Of a stretch of DNA of 64,000 nucleotides, positions 61,770-64,000 are shown in pieces. The stretch's first letter is position 1, and each line of letters opens with the position of its first letter. The position numbers and the translations under genes are program-made. The stretch is from Bog-473 sp963744935. Its GTDB lineage: Bacteria > Actinomycetota > Acidimicrobiia > Acidimicrobiales > RAAP-2. The notes under the pieces were generated by a model. That model was not told the DNA's origin and did no database searches. It was given only the letters and a program-made list of their open reading frames with translations. The stretch lies in the NCBI GenBank assembly GCA_963744935.1, contig CAVUVM010000004.1:992001-1056000 (forward strand), written 5' to 3'.

Positions 61770-64000
61770 CTATCCGGTCGATCTCGTCCGAGCGCACGTG
61801 TGGTGGTACGGGACACTCGCACCCACGTAGGAGTCCCACTCGGCGGGAGTCAGATTGCGCATCACAGTGGCACAGGCCGCCTGCACCAAGTTGGAGGGCC
61901 GCAGGGACCAGGTGACGGTTCGCATCACGCCGTAGGAGGCTCCGGTCTGTACCCCACCGGCTGAGGCGAGAGTGAAGTTCTGCGCGTCCCGCAGCACGAG
62001 GCCCGACCCGTCGCGGGTGAAGGTCAGGGCTCCCACCTGGTCGCCGGGGGCGGCGGCATCCTCGGGCGACGTTTCGGCGATACGGCGTCCGTCGAAGACA
62101 GCGATCGACTGGCCCGTGGTGGCGTCCCAGAGTTGGACGCCGTTGGCTCCTAGGTGCCAGGAGGCCACCAACCGATGATCCGGGCTGATGGCCAGCATCG
62201 GTTGCGCGATCGTGCCCGGCCCCCCATTGTCCCCGAACGTCGCCGCGCCCTGCGGCGCCAAGGTCTGCAGCACCGAGCCGTTGGTCGTGTCGGTGAGGAT
62301 CACGGTGCCCGAATAGAGATCGGTGGCCAGGACGTGCCCGTCGGCCGAGAGGGTGGCGGCGACGGCGTTGTCCTCCGAGGCGGTCGGACCTGCCGCCCGA
62401 ACCCGGCCCGTCCGCCCGTCGCGGATCTCTATGCCTAGTGTCGTACCGTCGGTCACGACTGCGCCATCGTCGCTGATCTGCACCCCGGAGTCGGTGACGA
62501 ACCTCCCGGGCCAGACCCGCTGCCAGGTCGGCGCCGACCGAGCCGTCGAGAGGGCCCACAGCTCGATGGTATTGCCGCAGCTGGCGACGACATGGCCGGT
62601 GGCGGCCGAGCCGGTGAACGCCCATTCATCGGGGACGAGGCTCTCGCCGCTGTTGCAGTAGATCGAGATACCGGTGAGACGGCGGGTGATGCGGCCGGTC
62701 ACCGGATCCCAGATGGCGATGCCCGACGAGCTGATGATGGCGACGGCCCCGGTATTGCTGACCGTGGCCATCCACGGGTCCTGGGGGGAGGATTGCGGCG
62801 GAAGACCGAGGAGGCGCAGCGGCCGGGCCAGTCCAACGGGAGCGCCTACGGGCGAGAGCACGACGGGGCCGACAAGGCGGCCCGAGTGGGCAAAGGTTGC
62901 GACGTGACGAGCACCCACCTGTGCCCAATCGGCGAGCGTGATGGCACCCTCGCCGGCCTGAAAGGCGACGATCGGCTTGGCCGGGTCGACAGCCAGCGGC
63001 GGGGTGGTCTGCGTGATCGCGTCCGTGAATGGGATGTCCGCCAGGTCTGCCCCGGTGGCCGAGTCGACGACGCTGACCCCCGATGATGAAGAGAGAACCA
63101 GGACGCGCAGGTCGGCGGACACAGCCAGCGCGTAGGAATCGGCCGTCTCCCCGGCGTTGGACGCCCACACAGGGGCACCAGTGGCGACGTCGAAGGTAGC
63201 CACGTCGTCAGGAGTCGCCTCGGACACCGAGTCGACGACAGAACTGACGTGGCGACTGTCGGCCGAGAACACGGTGGCACGCAGACCCGGGGAAGAGTAG
63301 GGGTCGAATTGACCCTTCGGGTGGGCGTCGAGCAGCGGTCCGAGGCTCCCGTTCGAGGCGTCGACGAGTTGGGTCACCAGGCTGGTGTTGCCGCCGCCAC
63401 GCGTCACGCTCACCGCCACGGTGCGGGCGTCGGGCGAAATGGCGACACTGGCCTGGGTCCCAGGGATGGAGACGGGAGCGAACACCTGGCGACCGGTCAG
63501 GACATTCCATTCGTCGAGTGTCGTCGTGCGGGCGTCCGGGCCCACCGAGGAGCCCGGCGTGACGTACTCACTTCGCACCACCGCCAGCAGGCCGCCGTTG
63601 CTCAGCGCCACGCTGCTCGTGTCGACCGCTTGATCGCCGAAGGCGGAGGGCTTCTTCGGGGAGGGAGGCTGCCATCGCCACGGCTTGCCGGTGGTGAGGT
63701 CCCACAGTCCCACGTTGGCGTAGTCATCGGAGTGGACCGAGAACCCGGCGCGGGCCACGAGCCCGGAATCGTTGACGGCCAGGTCGGCCAGGTCAGAGAC
63801 AGAGTACGGCGGCGGCTGATGGTCAAAGGCGTGCAGGGACGGAAGCCTCCAGGCGCGCAGCTGTCCGGTCGAGGAGGACGAGACGACGATCCTCCCGTTC
63901 GGAGAGAAGCGGATCAGCCCCACCGTTCCGCTCACGCCGCTCAGATACCCGTACGTCCACGGTGCTCCGGCGACCGTGCCCAACAGCGCTTCGTGCGCCT
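61770..64000 (-). CDS. WD40-repeat protein, C-terminal part (runs off window)
   Basis: At least 743 residues, open to the right edge. Repeated propeller blades (IRFSPNGRIVVSSSSTGQLRAWRL, ISPDARTVAVSVTR, ADGHVLATDLYSGTVILTD, DHRLVASWHLGANGVQLWDATTG). The C-terminal motif LTPAEWDSYVGASVPYHHTC is typical of actinobacterial WD40 proteins fused to STAND NTPases. The visible N-terminal AHEALLGTVAGAPWTYGYL also matches the linker before the propeller in such proteins. The ATPase half, if any, lies outside. Confidence 0.85.
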   Translation of the reverse strand, partial: AHEALLGTVAGAPWTYGYLSGVSGTVGLIRFSPNGRIVVSSSSTGQLRAWRLPSLHAFDHQPPPYSVSDLADLAVNDSGLVARAGFSVHSDDYANVGLWDLTTGKPWRWQPPSPKKPSAFGDQAVDTSSVALSNGGLLAVVRSEYVTPGSSVGPDARTTTLDEWNVLTGRQVFAPVSIPGTQASVAISPDARTVAVSVTRGGGNTSLVTQLVDASNGSLGPLLDAHPKGQFDPYSSPGLRATVFSADSRHVSSVVDSVSEATPDDVATFDVATGAPVWASNAGETADSYALAVSADLRVLVLSSSSGVSVVDSATGADLADIPFTDAITQTTPPLAVDPAKPIVAFQAGEGAITLADWAQVGARHVATFAHSGRLVGPVVLSPVGAPVGLARPLRLLGLPPQSSPQDPWMATVSNTGAVAIISSSGIAIWDPVTGRITRRLTGISIYCNSGESLVPDEWAFTGSAATGHVVASCGNTIELWALSTARSAPTWQRVWPGRFVTDSGVQISDDGAVVTDGTTLGIEIRDGRTGRVRAAGPTASEDNAVAATLSADGHVLATDLYSGTVILTDTTNGSVLQTLAPQGAATFGDNGGPGTIAQPMLAISPDHRLVASWHLGANGVQLWDATTGQSIAVFDGRRIAETSPEDAAAPGDQVGALTFTRDGSGLVLRDAQNFTLASAGGVQTGASYGVMRTVTWSLRPSNLVQAACATVMRNLTPAEWDSYVGASVPYHHTCARTRSTG

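Overview
The window is high-GC DNA from an actinobacterium. The neighbouring rimO-pgsA-cinA genes plus recA, a mycobacterial-type SOS box, many F420-type luciferase-like oxidoreductases, frequent GTG starts with GTGA/ATGA overlaps, and a cyp51 operon laid out like the mycobacterial one all point that way. An uncultured Acidimicrobiia-like lineage is the best guess (inference; no rRNA gene is present). Core genes (recA, serB, cinA, pgsA, rimO, tRNA-Lys, tRNA-Ser) show this is chromosome, with accessory segments between them.

Layout. 1-485: 5' part of an IS5-family element, almost identical to a complete inverted copy at 59630-60589. 661-5380: a small island bounded by a 44-bp direct repeat that is the 3' half of tRNA-Lys(TTT). 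It carries two dihydrodipicolinate-reductase-like dehydrogenases, a TetR regulator, an SDR and a VOC protein, but no integrase. 5.4-15.8 kb: F420 enzymes, a secreted Thr-rich protein, a truncated FtsX permease, a dienelactone hydrolase/small protein/phosphotransferase operon, a secreted NHL protein coupled to a rhamnosidase, and a helix-hairpin-helix membrane protein. 16.1-24.7 kb: an unusual co-directional run of a soluble FtsH-like AAA+/M41 protease, a patatin lipase, a GNAT, a flavin amine oxidase and a 909-aa protein with two C-terminal membrane helices. It is preceded by 23-bp-spaced repeats and is the main candidate for an undescribed system.

24.8-30.3 kb (minus): the cyp51 operon (SnoaL-like protein, ferredoxin, CYP51, SDR, second P450, TetR, conserved hypothetical). 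30.4-35.8 kb (plus, divergent): a catabolic operon (HIBADH-like dehydrogenase, CMD protein, enoyl-CoA hydratase, F420 enzyme, amidohydrolase, CoA-transferase). 35.9-42.4 kb: hemolysin III, serB, an acyltransferase, two exported proteins and a methyltransferase. 42.6-55.9 kb: recA with its SOS box, two secreted paralogues, a macro-domain protein, a response regulator/kinase/GT2/GT39 operon, then cinA-pgsA-rimO and tRNA-Ser. 56-64 kb: decayed accessory DNA with an integrase pseudogene, a SnoaL fragment, an amidohydrolase behind a perfect 14-bp inverted repeat, a ferritin-like gene whose stop codon was hit by the IS, a 39-codon ORF formerly coupled to it, and a WD40 protein running off the right edge.

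Five genes are each broken by one surplus G on the coding strand and a sixth by one missing base. They otherwise look intact, so sequence error is the simplest explanation.
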